From CAVTQY01 sp963736975 (GTDB taxonomy: Bacteria; Pseudomonadota; Alphaproteobacteria; Acetobacterales; Acetobacteraceae): DNA of 64,000 nt. Numbering within the stretch: the stretch's first letter is position 1; each line of letters begins with the position of its first letter. The stretch spans positions 1,116,001 through 1,180,000 of the forward strand of contig CAVTQY010000001.1 of NCBI GenBank assembly GCA_963736975.1, read 5' to 3'. The notes beneath the pieces were generated by a model, which was given only the letters and a program-made list of their open reading frames with translations, made no database searches and was not told the origin of the DNA. The position numbers and the translations under genes were made by a program. Shown here piece after piece: positions 26,554 through 37,016 of this stretch.

Positions 26554-28665
26554 TCAGTGCGCCAGCCACCCCGCCAGGATCGCCAGCCATAGCAACGCGA
26601 CGATATTGGTGATCTTTATCATCGGATTCACCGCCGGCCCGGCGGTGTCCTTGTATGGATCGCCGACCGTGTCCCCGGTCACCGCCGCCTTGTGCGCCTC
26701 CGACCCTTTGCCGCCGTAATTGCCTTCCTCGATGTATTTCTTCGCATTGTCCCAGGCGCCGCCGCCCGACGTCATCGAGATCGCCACGAACAGTCCGGTG
26801 ACGATGGTGCCGAGCAGCATGGCGCCCAGGGCGCTGAAGGCCGCCACGCGGCCGCCGATGCCCCAGATGATCAGCCACAGGATCACCGGCGCCAGCACCG
26901 GCAGCAGTGAGGGAACTATCATCTCGCGGATCGCCGCCCGGGTGAGCATATCGACGGCACGCCCGTACTCCGGCTTCCCCGTACCCTGCATGATCCCCGG
27001 TATGTCGCGGAACTGCCGGCGCACCTCAACGACCACGGCGCCGGCGGCCCGGCCCACCGCGGTCATTCCCATGGCGCCGAACAGATAGGGCATCATTCCG
27101 CCGACGAAGAGCCCGATCACCACATACGGATCTTCAAGCTGGAACGGGACCGTCAGCGTGGGGAAATAGTACTTCAGGTCCTGCGTATAGGCGGCGAACA
27201 GCACGAGCGAGGCCAGGCCCGCCGAGCCGATCGCATAGCCCTTGGTCACCGCTTTGGTGGTGTTGCCGACGGCATCGAGCGCGTCGGTCGTGACACGGAC
27301 TTCACGCGGCAACTCGGCCATCTCGGCGATGCCGCCGGCATTGTCGGTGACCGGCCCGTAAGCATCCAGCGCCACGATCATCCCGGCGAGCGCCAGCATC
27401 GTGGTGGCGGCGATCGCGATGCCGAACAGCCCGGCCATCAGGTAGGAGAGGATGATGGCGATGCAGATTGCGATGACGGGAAGCGCGGTGGATTCCATCG
27501 ACACCGCCAGGCCCTGAATGACGTTGGTGCCGTGCCCGGTGGTGGAGGAAAGCGAGATGCTGCGCACCGGCCGATAGGCCGTCGAGGTATAGAACTCTGT
27601 AATGCTCACCAGGCAGCCGGTCAGCACTAGGCCGATCAGTGCGCAGATGAACAGATCGAAGCCGGTCAGCGCGCCGCCGCCAACCTCCGGCAGCGGGATG
27701 GCGAAACCCACGAACCAGGCGATGATGATGGCGATGCCGATCACCGAGAGCGCGCCGGTGACCAGGAGCCCCTTGTAGAGCGCTTTCATGATCCCGTTGT
27801 CGGTCCCGAGGCGCACGAAATACGTGCCGATGATCGAGGCGAGGATGCAGATCGCGCCGATCCCGAGCGGCACGATCAGCAGCGCGTCACGCACCGCGCC
27901 GGTGAAGAAGATTGCGGCCAGCAGCATGGTGGCGACGATGGTCACGACATAGGTTTCGAACAGGTCGGCGGCCATGCCGGCGCAGTCGCCCACATTGTCG
28001 CCCACGTTGTCGGCGATCACCGCGGGATTGCGTGGATCGTCCTCGGGGATGCCGGCCTCCACCTTGCCGACAAGGTCGGCGCCGACATCGGCGCCTTTGG
28101 TGAAGATGCCGCCGCCCAAGCGGGCGAAGATGGAGATCAGCGAGCCGCCGAAGCCGAGTGCGACCATCGCCTCCAACACGCGGCGCAGATCGGCGTCGGT
28201 GATGGTGGCGCCGTAGGCGTTGCGCAGGATCAGGTAGTAGATGGCAACTCCGAGCAGGCCGAGTCCGACCACGAGCAGGCCGGTGACCGCGCCCGCCTTG
28301 AAGGCGATGCCGAGGCCGGCGGCCAGTCCTTCACGGGACGCCTGGGCGGTGCGCACGTTAGAGCGCACCGAGACGTTCATGCCGATATAACCGGCGCAGC
28401 CCGACAGCACGGCGCCGATGATGAAGCCGATGGCGACCAGGTAGCCGAGGGTGAAGCCGAGGAAGATGGCCACCAGCACGCCGACCATGGCGATGGTGGT
28501 GTACTGGCGGTTCAGGTAGGCTTGGGCGCCTTCACGCACCGCGGCGGAGATTTCCTGCATCCGGGCGGTGCCGGCATCGGCGGCGAGGACCTGCCGGCTG
28601 GTGACCAGCCCATAGGCCAGCGCCAGCAGGCCGCAGACAATAATGACGACGAAGGCGAAAGCCAT
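26554..28665 (-). CDS. hppA: H+-translocating membrane pyrophosphatase, K+-independent type
   Basis: A 703-residue membrane proton pump driven by pyrophosphate hydrolysis, with about 16 helices. The substrate-binding segment GADVGADLVGKVEAGIPEDD and the DNVGDNVGDCAGMAADLFE acidic cluster are intact, as is the second Asp-rich region near VTDNAGGIAEMAEL. The GNTTKA motif has Lys where K+-dependent pumps have Ala, so this is predicted to be the K+-independent class. It is the first gene of the hppA-ppa pair. Family length and topology are normal. Confidence 0.93.
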   Translation of the reverse strand: MAFAFVVIIVCGLLALAYGLVTSRQVLAADAGTARMQEISAAVREGAQAYLNRQYTTIAMVGVLVAIFLGFTLGYLVAIGFIIGAVLSGCAGYIGMNVSVRSNVRTAQASREGLAAGLGIAFKAGAVTGLLVVGLGLLGVAIYYLILRNAYGATITDADLRRVLEAMVALGFGGSLISIFARLGGGIFTKGADVGADLVGKVEAGIPEDDPRNPAVIADNVGDNVGDCAGMAADLFETYVVTIVATMLLAAIFFTGAVRDALLIVPLGIGAICILASIIGTYFVRLGTDNGIMKALYKGLLVTGALSVIGIAIIIAWFVGFAIPLPEVGGGALTGFDLFICALIGLVLTGCLVSITEFYTSTAYRPVRSISLSSTTGHGTNVIQGLAVSMESTALPVIAICIAIILSYLMAGLFGIAIAATTMLALAGMIVALDAYGPVTDNAGGIAEMAELPREVRVTTDALDAVGNTTKAVTKGYAIGSAGLASLVLFAAYTQDLKYYFPTLTVPFQLEDPYVVIGLFVGGMMPYLFGAMGMTAVGRAAGAVVVEVRRQFRDIPGIMQGTGKPEYGRAVDMLTRAAIREMIVPSLLPVLAPVILWLIIWGIGGRVAAFSALGAMLLGTIVTGLFVAISMTSGGGAWDNAKKYIEEGNYGGKGSEAHKAAVTGDTVGDPYKDTAGPAVNPMIKITNIVALLWLAILAGWLAH

Positions 28666-28847
28666 CCGGGGTGATTCCTCTGGTCAACCGCGCATGCCCG
28701 CAGGGCCGGTCCGGGCCTTGCAGGGGCGGGGGATGAAAAGTCGGCGCGGTATGGCAGAACAGTGACCGGCAGGCAAATCGGGCGGATTTCAATTGCTTGT
28801 GGTGCCTTGCGCCGGAGGGGCAGGGTCTGCCACATCAGCTTGTGCGT

Positions 28848-28921
28848 GCGCCTGTAGCTCAATTGGTCAGAGCGAACCGCTCATAACGGTTTGGTTGCAG
28901 GTTCGAGTCCTGCCGGGCGCA
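28848..28921 (+). tRNA. tRNA with CAU anticodon, probably tRNA-Ile2 (lysidine-type)
   Basis: A complete 74-base cloverleaf. The acceptor arm is GCGCCTG with CGGGCGC and an A discriminator. The D arm is TAGCTCAATTGGTCAGAGC, the anticodon arm AACCG-CTCATAA-CGGTT with CAT at 28882-28884, and the T arm GCAGG-TTCGAGT-CCTGC. CCA is not encoded. The CUCAUAA loop favours tRNA-Ile2, in which TilS makes lysidine at C34, over elongator Met, but this is an inference from loop sequence. Confidence 0.9.
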
Positions 28922-28952
28922 CCGCCCTCCCTTGGCACGATGTGAGCAGCGC

Positions 28953-29675
28953 ATGCCTTACGAACTCTATTACTGGCCCGAAATTCAGGGGCGCGGCGAA
29001 TTCGTTCGCCTGGCACTCGAGGAAGCAGGCGCCGACTACCTGGACGTGGCGCGGATGGCGGGGCGCGACGGCCGCGCCACCTTGATCGAGCTTCTGCAGC
29101 GCAAGGATGTCGGCAATCCGCCGTTTGCGCCGCCCATCCTCAAGGACGGACCCATACTGATCGGGCAGACCGCCGCGATCCTGCTGTATCTTGGCGGCCG
29201 GCTCGGTCTGGCCCCGGAGGACGAGGTCGGCCGGCTCTGGGCGCATCAGATGCAGTTGACCATCACCGATGTCGTTGCGGAGGTATACAATACGCACCAT
29301 CCGATCGACGAGGACCTCTACTTTCATGAGCAGAAAGCCGAGGCTGTCCATCGGGCCCGGGTGTTCCGGAACACGCGGCTGCCGAAATTCCTGGACTGGT
29401 TCGAGCGCATCCTGGCGCAGAACCCGGCGGGCGACGCGCATCTGCTCGGCGACGCCGTGAGCTATGCCGATCTGTCGCTGTTTCAGCTGGTGGAAGGGCT
29501 GCGCTATGCGTTTCCGGCTGCAACAGCCCGCAACTTGGAGGGTCTGCCGCGGTTGAGGGCGCTCCATGCGGCGATCCCCCGCCGGCCGCAGATCGGCGCT
29601 TATCTGCGCAGCGGTCGCCGGGTTCCGTTCAATGAAACCGGTATTTTCCGCCGCTATCCCGAGCTGGATGGATGA
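28953..29675 (+). CDS. Glutathione S-transferase family protein
   Basis: A 240-residue protein with the GST layout. The thioredoxin-like N-terminal domain opens with YELYYWPEIQGRGEFVRLAL and contains the PPILKDGPILIGQTAAIL segment that binds the glutathione gamma-Glu. An all-helical C-terminal domain follows, including the DAVSYADLSLFQLVEGL capping motif. The N-terminal Tyr is the likely catalytic residue, as in alpha/mu/pi-like classes. The ATG at 28953 is 31 bases after the tRNA. The substrate is unknown. Confidence 0.85.
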   Translation: MPYELYYWPEIQGRGEFVRLALEEAGADYLDVARMAGRDGRATLIELLQRKDVGNPPFAPPILKDGPILIGQTAAILLYLGGRLGLAPEDEVGRLWAHQMQLTITDVVAEVYNTHHPIDEDLYFHEQKAEAVHRARVFRNTRLPKFLDWFERILAQNPAGDAHLLGDAVSYADLSLFQLVEGLRYAFPAATARNLEGLPRLRALHAAIPRRPQIGAYLRSGRRVPFNETGIFRRYPELDG

Positions 29676-29916
29676 TAGCTATCGAACCCCAGCTTAGCCG
29701 CACACTACGGATGTTATGCGTTCTCACGGGGAGAATCGCGCCGCTGAATCCACAACACACCGAATCAAAGAGGGGCAGCGAGACTGACCTGATTGAGGAC
29801 GAGCGCGGCACCCCTCGGACAGAGGATGAGGGCGGCAAACAAGGCGAATGCGATCAGCTTGTAGTCAACTTCAATCAGCACGTGGTCGATGCAATTCGGG
29901 CATACTGCCGCTTCCC

Positions 29917-30383
29917 CTACCCCAAAATTACGCTTTGATGGTGAAAGGTAAGTGGGGCAGTGGCAAACGCCCGCAACGCATGGACGCGGGAGAAATCGCG
30001 GTCATATGTCACCAGCGCGGCGGCATTGATCGCCAGCGCACTTGCCGCTTGCACCGCGTCCGCCAGCTTGAGGCGAACCGAGGCCCGCAGTCTTGCGGCG
30101 CTTTCCGCGATATCGATATCAAGTGCCACGGGTTGCCACGATCGAGGATCGCTCGGTAACGCCGTGCCAACGCCTCGTCGCCTGATTGCAGCGGGCCGGC
30201 CAGTACCTCGGCGATCGTGATGGTGGTTACCGCGAAGCGCAAATGGCCAGCGGCATGGGCCTCGAAGAGCGGTGCGAAATGCGGTCCCAACCGCGGGTGC
30301 CCCTCGAGGTAATAGATGATCGGCGCGGCATCGACCAAAGCCAGCGCATTCTCCGGCAGATCTCCGAATGCTAACGGCTCCAT
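29917..30383 (-). pseudogene. VapC-type PIN-domain toxin, frameshifted
   Basis: A PIN-domain ribonuclease toxin broken by one missing base. The first frame (from the ATG at 30383) gives the first acidic site in ALVDAAPIIYYLEGHP, then TTITIAEVLAGPL with the Glu, and ends in YRAILDRGNPW. About 30138 the homology passes to another frame, which reads WQPVALDIDIAESAARLR, then LKLADAVQAASAL and LVTYDRDF with the last two Asp. Together all four acidic residues would form a whole protein of about 155 residues. Neither fragment alone should be active. Its start overlaps the end of the antitoxin frame by 13 bases. Confidence 0.75.
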
Positions 30384-30616
30384 TCGTCACGCAGCTTACG
30401 CAGAGTGCGGGTGCTGTCCTTGTCCCATAGGCCCGGACCGGAACCTCCGACCGGCAGGAGTCACTGCTGCCTGACAGTAGCCCCATACGCTTCGATCGGC
30501 ACCAACGCCGCAACGGGCCGACCGTGCCTAGTGATGATCGTCGCTCGCCCGTTCTCAGCCGCCGCCAGAAGGTCGGGCAGTTGATTGCGGGCTTCTTCCG
30601 CTCCTTTGCGCAGCAT
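30371..30616 (-). pseudogene. Phd/VapB-type antitoxin with an in-frame stop
   Basis: The antitoxin of the same module. Translation from the ATG at 30616 gives RNQLPDLLAAAENGRATIIT and RHGRPVAALVPIEAYGATV, the Phd/YefM fold, then ends after 51 residues at a TGA (30461-30463). The same frame continues without further stops as GLWDKDSTRTLRKLRDEWSR, which is the expected C-terminal toxin-binding tail, ending at 30371 inside the toxin start. A nonsense mutation has therefore removed the neutralising part while leaving the DNA-binding part. Confidence 0.7.
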
Positions 30617-30782
30617 GATGTTCTTCCCTTGGCGGCCCACCGTACAGCACTGTACGGAAGCCTGTCGATTGCGGCGAGCTGTGGTCACCCCGTTCCCTCG
30701 TTTGCCGACGCGGACGGGTTGGTTGTTGGCCCCTGCATCGCCACTATAAGGGGCATTCCCCGACCCCAGGAGCCTGCGCCGG

Positions 30783-32462
<1,680 letters not shown>

Positions 32463-32508
32463 GGATTGCACAGGAACGCTGCTAGCGTATCGGTTCGGCG
32501 GTGGAAGG

Positions 32509-32702
32509 CGTATCTTCGAGCAAGATACGGTGGAGTGGCCGGGTAGGCGGAAAGAATACGAAGAAGTGCCGGTTGCGCACTCGGGCAAGTAGGCCCCGAC
32601 GTCCTGACGGTCGTCTATACCCAGCGCGGCAGCGTGATTCGGATCATTTCCGCCCGACCCGCCAACAGAAAGGAGCGGCAACGGTGCCAATCACGCGAAT
32701 GA
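32509..32702 (+). pseudogene. BrnT-type toxin remnant, N-truncated and frameshifted
   Basis: This gap before the HTH gene reads as the C-terminal two thirds of a BrnT-like RNase toxin. One frame from 32509 gives RIFEQDTVEWPGRRKEYEEV. After a one-base loss about 32575 the next frame gives ALGQVGPDVLTVVYTQRG, then SVIRIISARPANRKERQR, the typical BrnT ending. The stop (32700-32702) overlaps an ATG of the downstream gene as ATGA. The first 25 or so residues (the KHG region) are not found. The toxin is therefore dead, while its partner is intact. Confidence 0.6.
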
Positions 32703-33034
32703 CGCTTGATGAGATCAAAGCCAGAAAGCCCAATATCGATCGGGCAAAGCTTGATGCGGCGACGGAAGAAGATATCCGCCGTCACATGATCGAAGACGGC
32801 CAGGACCCGGACGAGGAGCTGCGCGAGGAAGACATCATCTCGCTCTGGTACATCCGCCGCCGGCTCGGCATGTCGCAGACCGAATTCGCCAGAGCACTGC
32901 GCATCCCGGTCGCCACCTTGCGCAACTGGGAGCAGCACCGGGTTGGCATGGACTCGAGCACGATCGCTCTGATGACCATCCTCGCCCGGGAGCCGGGGGC
33001 CGCGCTCAGGGCATTGCGACGTCGGACTGCCTGA
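32684..33034 (+). CDS. Helix-turn-helix antitoxin-like protein
   Basis: A 116-residue protein. The N-terminal acidic part (AATEEDIRRHMIEDGQDPDE) is likely to contact a toxin. Residues from about 55 form an XRE-type HTH (IRRRLGMSQTEFARALRIPV, then ATLRNWEQHRVG). The GTG at 32684 has AGGAG eight bases before it. The ATG at 32699 is also possible, since it overlaps the toxin stop (ATGA). It follows a decayed BrnT-type toxin, so it is probably an orphan antitoxin and autorepressor. Its pairing with BrnT is inferred from position. Confidence 0.7.
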   Translation: MPITRMTLDEIKARKPNIDRAKLDAATEEDIRRHMIEDGQDPDEELREEDIISLWYIRRRLGMSQTEFARALRIPVATLRNWEQHRVGMDSSTIALMTILAREPGAALRALRRRTA

Positions 33035-33041
33035 TCGGGCA

Positions 33042-33563
33042 TTGGGCCCCGCCTGGACCATTCGCACTGCGCGGCTGGTCCTGACCCCCGTCACCTGGAA
33101 CGATCTGCGGGACCTGCAGGCGCTGAAAGCCGATCCGCGCGTGTTCGCGATCATGCTGGGCGGCGTGCGCACGCCGGTCCAGGCGGCGGAGGAACTGGCC
33201 GAGGACATCGCCTTCTGGGCTGCCCGCGGCTGCGGCATGTGGGCAGTCCGCGACCCCGGGACCGGCGGCTTTCAGGGCATTACCGGCTTCATGCAGCGCC
33301 CAGATGGTCGAGGCATAGCCTTGCGCTTCGCATTCTGGCCGCAGGCACGCGGCCGCGGGCTTGCCCGCGAGGCGAGCGGCGCCGCCCTGCAATTCGGCCA
33401 CGAGCGCGCTGGTCTCGGCCGCATCGTCGCGGTGGCGCGGGAGGACAATATCGCGTCCCGAACCGTGCTCGGCGGAATCGGCATGCGAGAATGCGAGAGC
33501 TTCGTGCAGCAGGGCCGCCTCATGCTGCTTTATATCAGCACGCGTTCACCGAGAACAATTTAA
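33042..33563 (+). CDS. GNAT family N-acetyltransferase (RimJ/RimL-like)
   Basis: A 173-residue acetyltransferase of the Acetyltransf_3 kind. TIRTARLVLTPVTWNDL opens the fold, and FAFWPQARGRGLAREAS contains the acetyl-CoA pyrophosphate loop (Q/R-x-x-G-x-G/A). VAREDNIASRTVLGGIGM is motif B. The first in-frame start is a TTG at 33042, with no clear Shine-Dalgarno, so the start is uncertain by a few codons. It acetylates an amine, perhaps a protein N-terminus, but the acceptor is unknown. Confidence 0.75.
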   Translation: MGPAWTIRTARLVLTPVTWNDLRDLQALKADPRVFAIMLGGVRTPVQAAEELAEDIAFWAARGCGMWAVRDPGTGGFQGITGFMQRPDGRGIALRFAFWPQARGRGLAREASGAALQFGHERAGLGRIVAVAREDNIASRTVLGGIGMRECESFVQQGRLMLLYISTRSPRTI

Positions 33564-33771
33564 GCGCCCGGTTGAGTGGGCGGCTGTCGGTCCCGGCGCT
33601 GTGCGAGCTCGAGTGATCGCGACCACAAAATGTTTCCAGGGGATGTAACTGTCCCAGCGATGCCCCACGCGCCGCGTGTCGGCCTAGCGCGCAAGCGAAG
33701 CGTGCCGTCGCTTGTCGGCCGCCGGGCCGCCGGATTACTCTCTTCGGCCGGGCAAAAATGGGGAGGACACA

Positions 33772-35367
33772 ATGCTGACACGCCGCACGCTCATCGCCGC
33801 AGGAGCGGCCGCGGCTGCTGCTCCGGCTGCCGCCAGCCGCGCCCATGGCGCGACGCCTGCCAATATGATCGTCATGGGCAAGGCGATCGACGACATCGTC
33901 GCGCTCGATCCGGCACAGGCCTATGAGTTCACGTCGATCGAAGTCGGGGTGAATATCTACCGCAAAATCGTCTCACCTGATCTCAGCAATCTCAGCAAGA
34001 TCGGCCCCGATCTCGCCGAACAGTGGGAGGTGTCGTCGGACGGCAAAAAATTCACCTTCCACCTGACCCAGGACGCGCGTTTCCCGACTGGACGGCCGAT
34101 GACCTCGGCGGATGCGGAATTCTCCCTGCATCGGGCGATAACACTGAACCTGACGCCGGGATTCATTCTCACCCAGTTCGGCTTCACCAAGGACAATGTC
34201 GCGCAACTGATCCGCGCCACCGATCCGCAGACGCTGGTAATGGAACTGCCGAAACCGGCGGCGACGAGCTTCGTGCTTTACTGCCTCTCGGCCGAAGTCG
34301 GCGGCATCGTCGATAAGGAAATGGCACTGGCGCATCAGGAGAAGAACGATCTTGGCAACCAGTGGCTCAACAGCCATTCGGCCGGCAATGGGCCTTACCA
34401 GCTGACATCGTTTCAGGCCGAGGATCACGTTATCCTCGACGCCAACCCCCATGCGAGCGTCCCGGTCGCCACCAGGCGAATCTTCATTCGCCACGTGAAA
34501 GAGCCGGCGGAGCAGCTCCTGCTGCTCCAGCGTGGCGACATCGATATGGCACGCGACCTCACCAGCGATCAGCTCAGGGCCAGCGCCAAGGACCCCAACC
34601 TGCACCGATTCACCTCACCGACGACCAATCAAATGTACATCGCCGGGAATGAAGCGTATGCGCCGTTCGCCAAGCCGGAGGTGCGCCAAGCCCTAAAATG
34701 GGCAATCGACTACGATGGGATCCAGAAGAACATCGTGCCTGATACCTATATTGTGAATCAGGCGTTCGAGCCCTCCATGATACTGGGCTCCCTGACGACC
34801 AATCCGTTCAAGTATGATCCGGACAAGGCCAAAGCGCTGCTGGCGCAGGCCGGTTATGCTCAGGGCTTTACCGCGACCCTGGATCATTATTCGGAGAAGC
34901 CTTACGCCGATATCGCGGCGGCGATACAGGCGAATCTTGCCGCTGTGGGAATCAAGGTTTCGCTACTGGCGGGCGTCCGCAAGCAGGTCTTTACGAAGAT
35001 GCGGGCCCGTCAGCATCAGTTGGTCATCAACGAATGGTTCCCTGACTATTTCGACCCGAATTCGAACGCCCAGGCCTTCAATGCCAATCCTGACGATTCA
35101 GATAACAGCCCGATGAAGATCATCGCCTGGCGCTGCCATTTCCATGATCAGCAGTTGACGGACGAGGTCGCGCAGGCGGCGGCGGAACTGGACACCGAGA
35201 AGCGTGTGGAACTTTATCACAAGATGCAGCAGCAAGCCTGGGAGCGGTCGCCGATCGTCTTCATGCTCCAGCAGAAAAACGTCGCTCTGGCGCGCAAGAA
35301 CGTCACCGATTTTCGCCTCGGTCCGCAGTCCGACTTCATCCGCTACGACCAGACACGCAAGGCCTGA
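33772..35367 (+). CDS. Extracellular solute-binding protein, family 5 (peptide/nickel type)
   Basis: A 531-residue periplasmic binding protein of the OppA/DppA family. MLTRRTLIAAGAAAAAAPAA is a signal sequence with twin Arg, so Sec or Tat export is possible, and ASRAHG marks the cleavage region. The mature protein has the SBP_bac_5 layout: LAEQWEVSSDGKKFTFHL, then NGPYQLTSFQAEDHV and VRQALKWAIDYDGI. The GGGGAGGAC site is 7 bases before the ATG. No permease or ATPase genes lie nearby, so it must work with a transporter encoded elsewhere. The ligand is unknown. Confidence 0.85.
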   Translation: MLTRRTLIAAGAAAAAAPAAASRAHGATPANMIVMGKAIDDIVALDPAQAYEFTSIEVGVNIYRKIVSPDLSNLSKIGPDLAEQWEVSSDGKKFTFHLTQDARFPTGRPMTSADAEFSLHRAITLNLTPGFILTQFGFTKDNVAQLIRATDPQTLVMELPKPAATSFVLYCLSAEVGGIVDKEMALAHQEKNDLGNQWLNSHSAGNGPYQLTSFQAEDHVILDANPHASVPVATRRIFIRHVKEPAEQLLLLQRGDIDMARDLTSDQLRASAKDPNLHRFTSPTTNQMYIAGNEAYAPFAKPEVRQALKWAIDYDGIQKNIVPDTYIVNQAFEPSMILGSLTTNPFKYDPDKAKALLAQAGYAQGFTATLDHYSEKPYADIAAAIQANLAAVGIKVSLLAGVRKQVFTKMRARQHQLVINEWFPDYFDPNSNAQAFNANPDDSDNSPMKIIAWRCHFHDQQLTDEVAQAAAELDTEKRVELYHKMQQQAWERSPIVFMLQQKNVALARKNVTDFRLGPQSDFIRYDQTRKA

Positions 35368-35432
35368 CGAGACCGACGCTGCCTCTTACAGGCACACGGG
35401 TTTGGGAAGCCGAATCCGACGCGATCGTCGCT

Positions 35433-36035
35433 CTAGCTGCTGACCTGTCGCCTCATCGCATCCAGCAACGCCTGGATGCTGTCGTTGTTGTGAACGATGA
35501 ACGAAGCGTAGTCGCTGCGCTGCGTCACCCGGAGCGAGGTGCCGTCGGCGATCACATCGACGATCTTCGGCGCGCCATCCACGTTGCGCACGACCCAGTC
35601 CACATCGGCCGGAGCCTGTCCCGGACGTTTGATCACCGTCGAAACAACCTGTCCCTGATCGCCGCCGACTGTGCGACCCATCGTGAACGTGACGCCCTTA
35701 TACTCGCCCATCTTGGAATCGATGCTGATCATCAGCACGCGACGGAACAGATCGAGATATTGCTTCTGCTGCTGCGGTGTTGCCATCAGCCAGAAGCGGC
35801 CCAGGCAGAACTTCGCGATACCGTTCACGTCCACCCGGCTCTCGATGATCTTTTCCATCGCCTGGGTCTGCTGTGCCGACGACAGATTGCCATCGACGAC
35901 TTGCACGAGGTCACCACCGGTGGCCTGGATGAAGGACGCCGCCTGGCTTGAGCTTTGTGCGGCGGCAACCCGGGGACCGGATGCGCCCAGAAGAGCGGCA
36001 GCGGCGACGGCGAGAATGGAACGGCGATCGGGCAT
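35433..36035 (-). CDS. mlaC: MlaC/HpnM-family phospholipid-binding periplasmic protein
   Basis: A 200-residue exported protein. MPDRRSILAVAAAALLGASG forms a signal peptide ending in VAAAQ. The core (ESRVDVNGIAKFCLGRFWL, QYLDLFRRVLMISIDSKM and DVDWVVRNVDGAPKIVDV) is the MlaC/Ttg2D fold, which carries phospholipid between outer-membrane MlaA and inner-membrane MlaFED. HpnM of hopanoid loci is a close alternative, but the gene directly downstream of mlaA (14-base gap) favours MlaC. MlaF, E and D are not in the window. Confidence 0.8.
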   Translation of the reverse strand: MPDRRSILAVAAAALLGASGPRVAAAQSSSQAASFIQATGGDLVQVVDGNLSSAQQTQAMEKIIESRVDVNGIAKFCLGRFWLMATPQQQKQYLDLFRRVLMISIDSKMGEYKGVTFTMGRTVGGDQGQVVSTVIKRPGQAPADVDWVVRNVDGAPKIVDVIADGTSLRVTQRSDYASFIVHNNDSIQALLDAMRRQVSS

Positions 36036-36049
36036 CGGGAACTCGCTGG

Positions 36050-36841
36050 TCAAGGGGAAGTGGTGGCAGGCGGCCGAGGATACCAGGCCGGAACTGTGTG
36101 CTGGTTCGCGCTGCGCACGTCCTCGATCTGGGCCTCGCGGTGCTGGCGGTAAAGGCTGCGGAAGGTAGCATACGGGTCGAGCGCCGTCTTCTTGATCGCA
36201 CTGATATCGCCCAGGACCCGGGACCGGGCATCCACTACGTTCACTACGAAGCGGCTCCAGTGCAAAGCGGTAACCGCCGCTCCCTGGCCGAACCAGCCAA
36301 TCGGGTCGCCGGCGATTTCCACCCCCCGCCCGGCCGCGTCGCGCGGATCGCTCGGGCCAAGCAGCGGCAGAAACAAGAATGGTCCTTCCGGCACGCCCCA
36401 GACCGCGAGAGTGACACCAAAATCCATGTCGTGGTCCGGATAGCCCCAATTGCTGGCCGGGTCGAACAGGCCAAGCCCGCCCGCTGTGGTGTTGATCACG
36501 AACCGCATGAAGCTGTTGCCGGCAAGCCGCGGCTTGCCAGCCAGCATGTCGTCCCCGAGCTTGACCGGGGTTGCCAGGTTGTTCAGCGCGTTGTGGATGC
36601 TGTTGCGCACCGGGTTCGGCAGCACGTCTTTATAGGCGATCGCCGCCGGGCGCAGCACATAGTCGTCGAGCGCCGTATTTGCCTTGTAGAGCACGCGATT
36701 GGTCGGCTCCAACGGATCATTCGTCTGCTCGTACTCCGCGACTGCGGCGGGATTGGACGCCGGCGGCCGCGTTGCGCAACCCGCGAGCAGGCCGAGAACA
36801 GCCAACGCGCTCAGCAGACCGACTCGGTGCACAGATGCCAT
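36050..36841 (-). CDS. mlaA: MlaA (VacJ) family outer-membrane lipoprotein
   Basis: A 263-residue lipoprotein that removes misplaced phospholipid from the outer leaflet. The lipobox LLAGC lies at about residues 17-21 after MASVHRVGLLSALAVLG. NDPLEPTNRVLYKANTALDD and LPLLGPSDPRDAAGRGVE are the characteristic VacJ motifs. The ATG at 36841 has GAGGAG seven bases before it. It is the first gene of an mlaA-mlaC operon, and the two proteins pass lipid to each other. Confidence 0.9.
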   Translation of the reverse strand: MASVHRVGLLSALAVLGLLAGCATRPPASNPAAVAEYEQTNDPLEPTNRVLYKANTALDDYVLRPAAIAYKDVLPNPVRNSIHNALNNLATPVKLGDDMLAGKPRLAGNSFMRFVINTTAGGLGLFDPASNWGYPDHDMDFGVTLAVWGVPEGPFLFLPLLGPSDPRDAAGRGVEIAGDPIGWFGQGAAVTALHWSRFVVNVVDARSRVLGDISAIKKTALDPYATFRSLYRQHREAQIEDVRSANQHTVPAWYPRPPATTSP

Positions 36842-37016
36842 CTTGCTCCTCGGGCAGGGCTTTGCAGGCTGCACGGCCCAGTCTTGGCGGGACCGTGTAG
36901 GAATGGGAACCACAAATGGTTAAGCTTTTCGTGAACGGCTTGTAGCACGCGCTGAACGAACCGCAATCGGCGCCTGCTTGCGGTCAGCCGCGAATCAGCC
37001 CAGGGGAAGGAGTCGC

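Noticed and set aside
29676..29916. Gene in the gap between the glutathione transferase and the VapC remnant
   Set aside because: A small open frame exists but it has no start context or family likeness, and I see nothing functional in it.
32463..32508. N-terminus of the BrnT-like toxin
   Set aside because: No frame gives the expected WDPxKxxxNxxKHG opening, so it was not added to the remnant.
36842..37016. SAM riboswitch before metF
   Set aside because: I looked for the stem arrangement and conserved core of SAM-I, SAM-II and SAH types and saw none.
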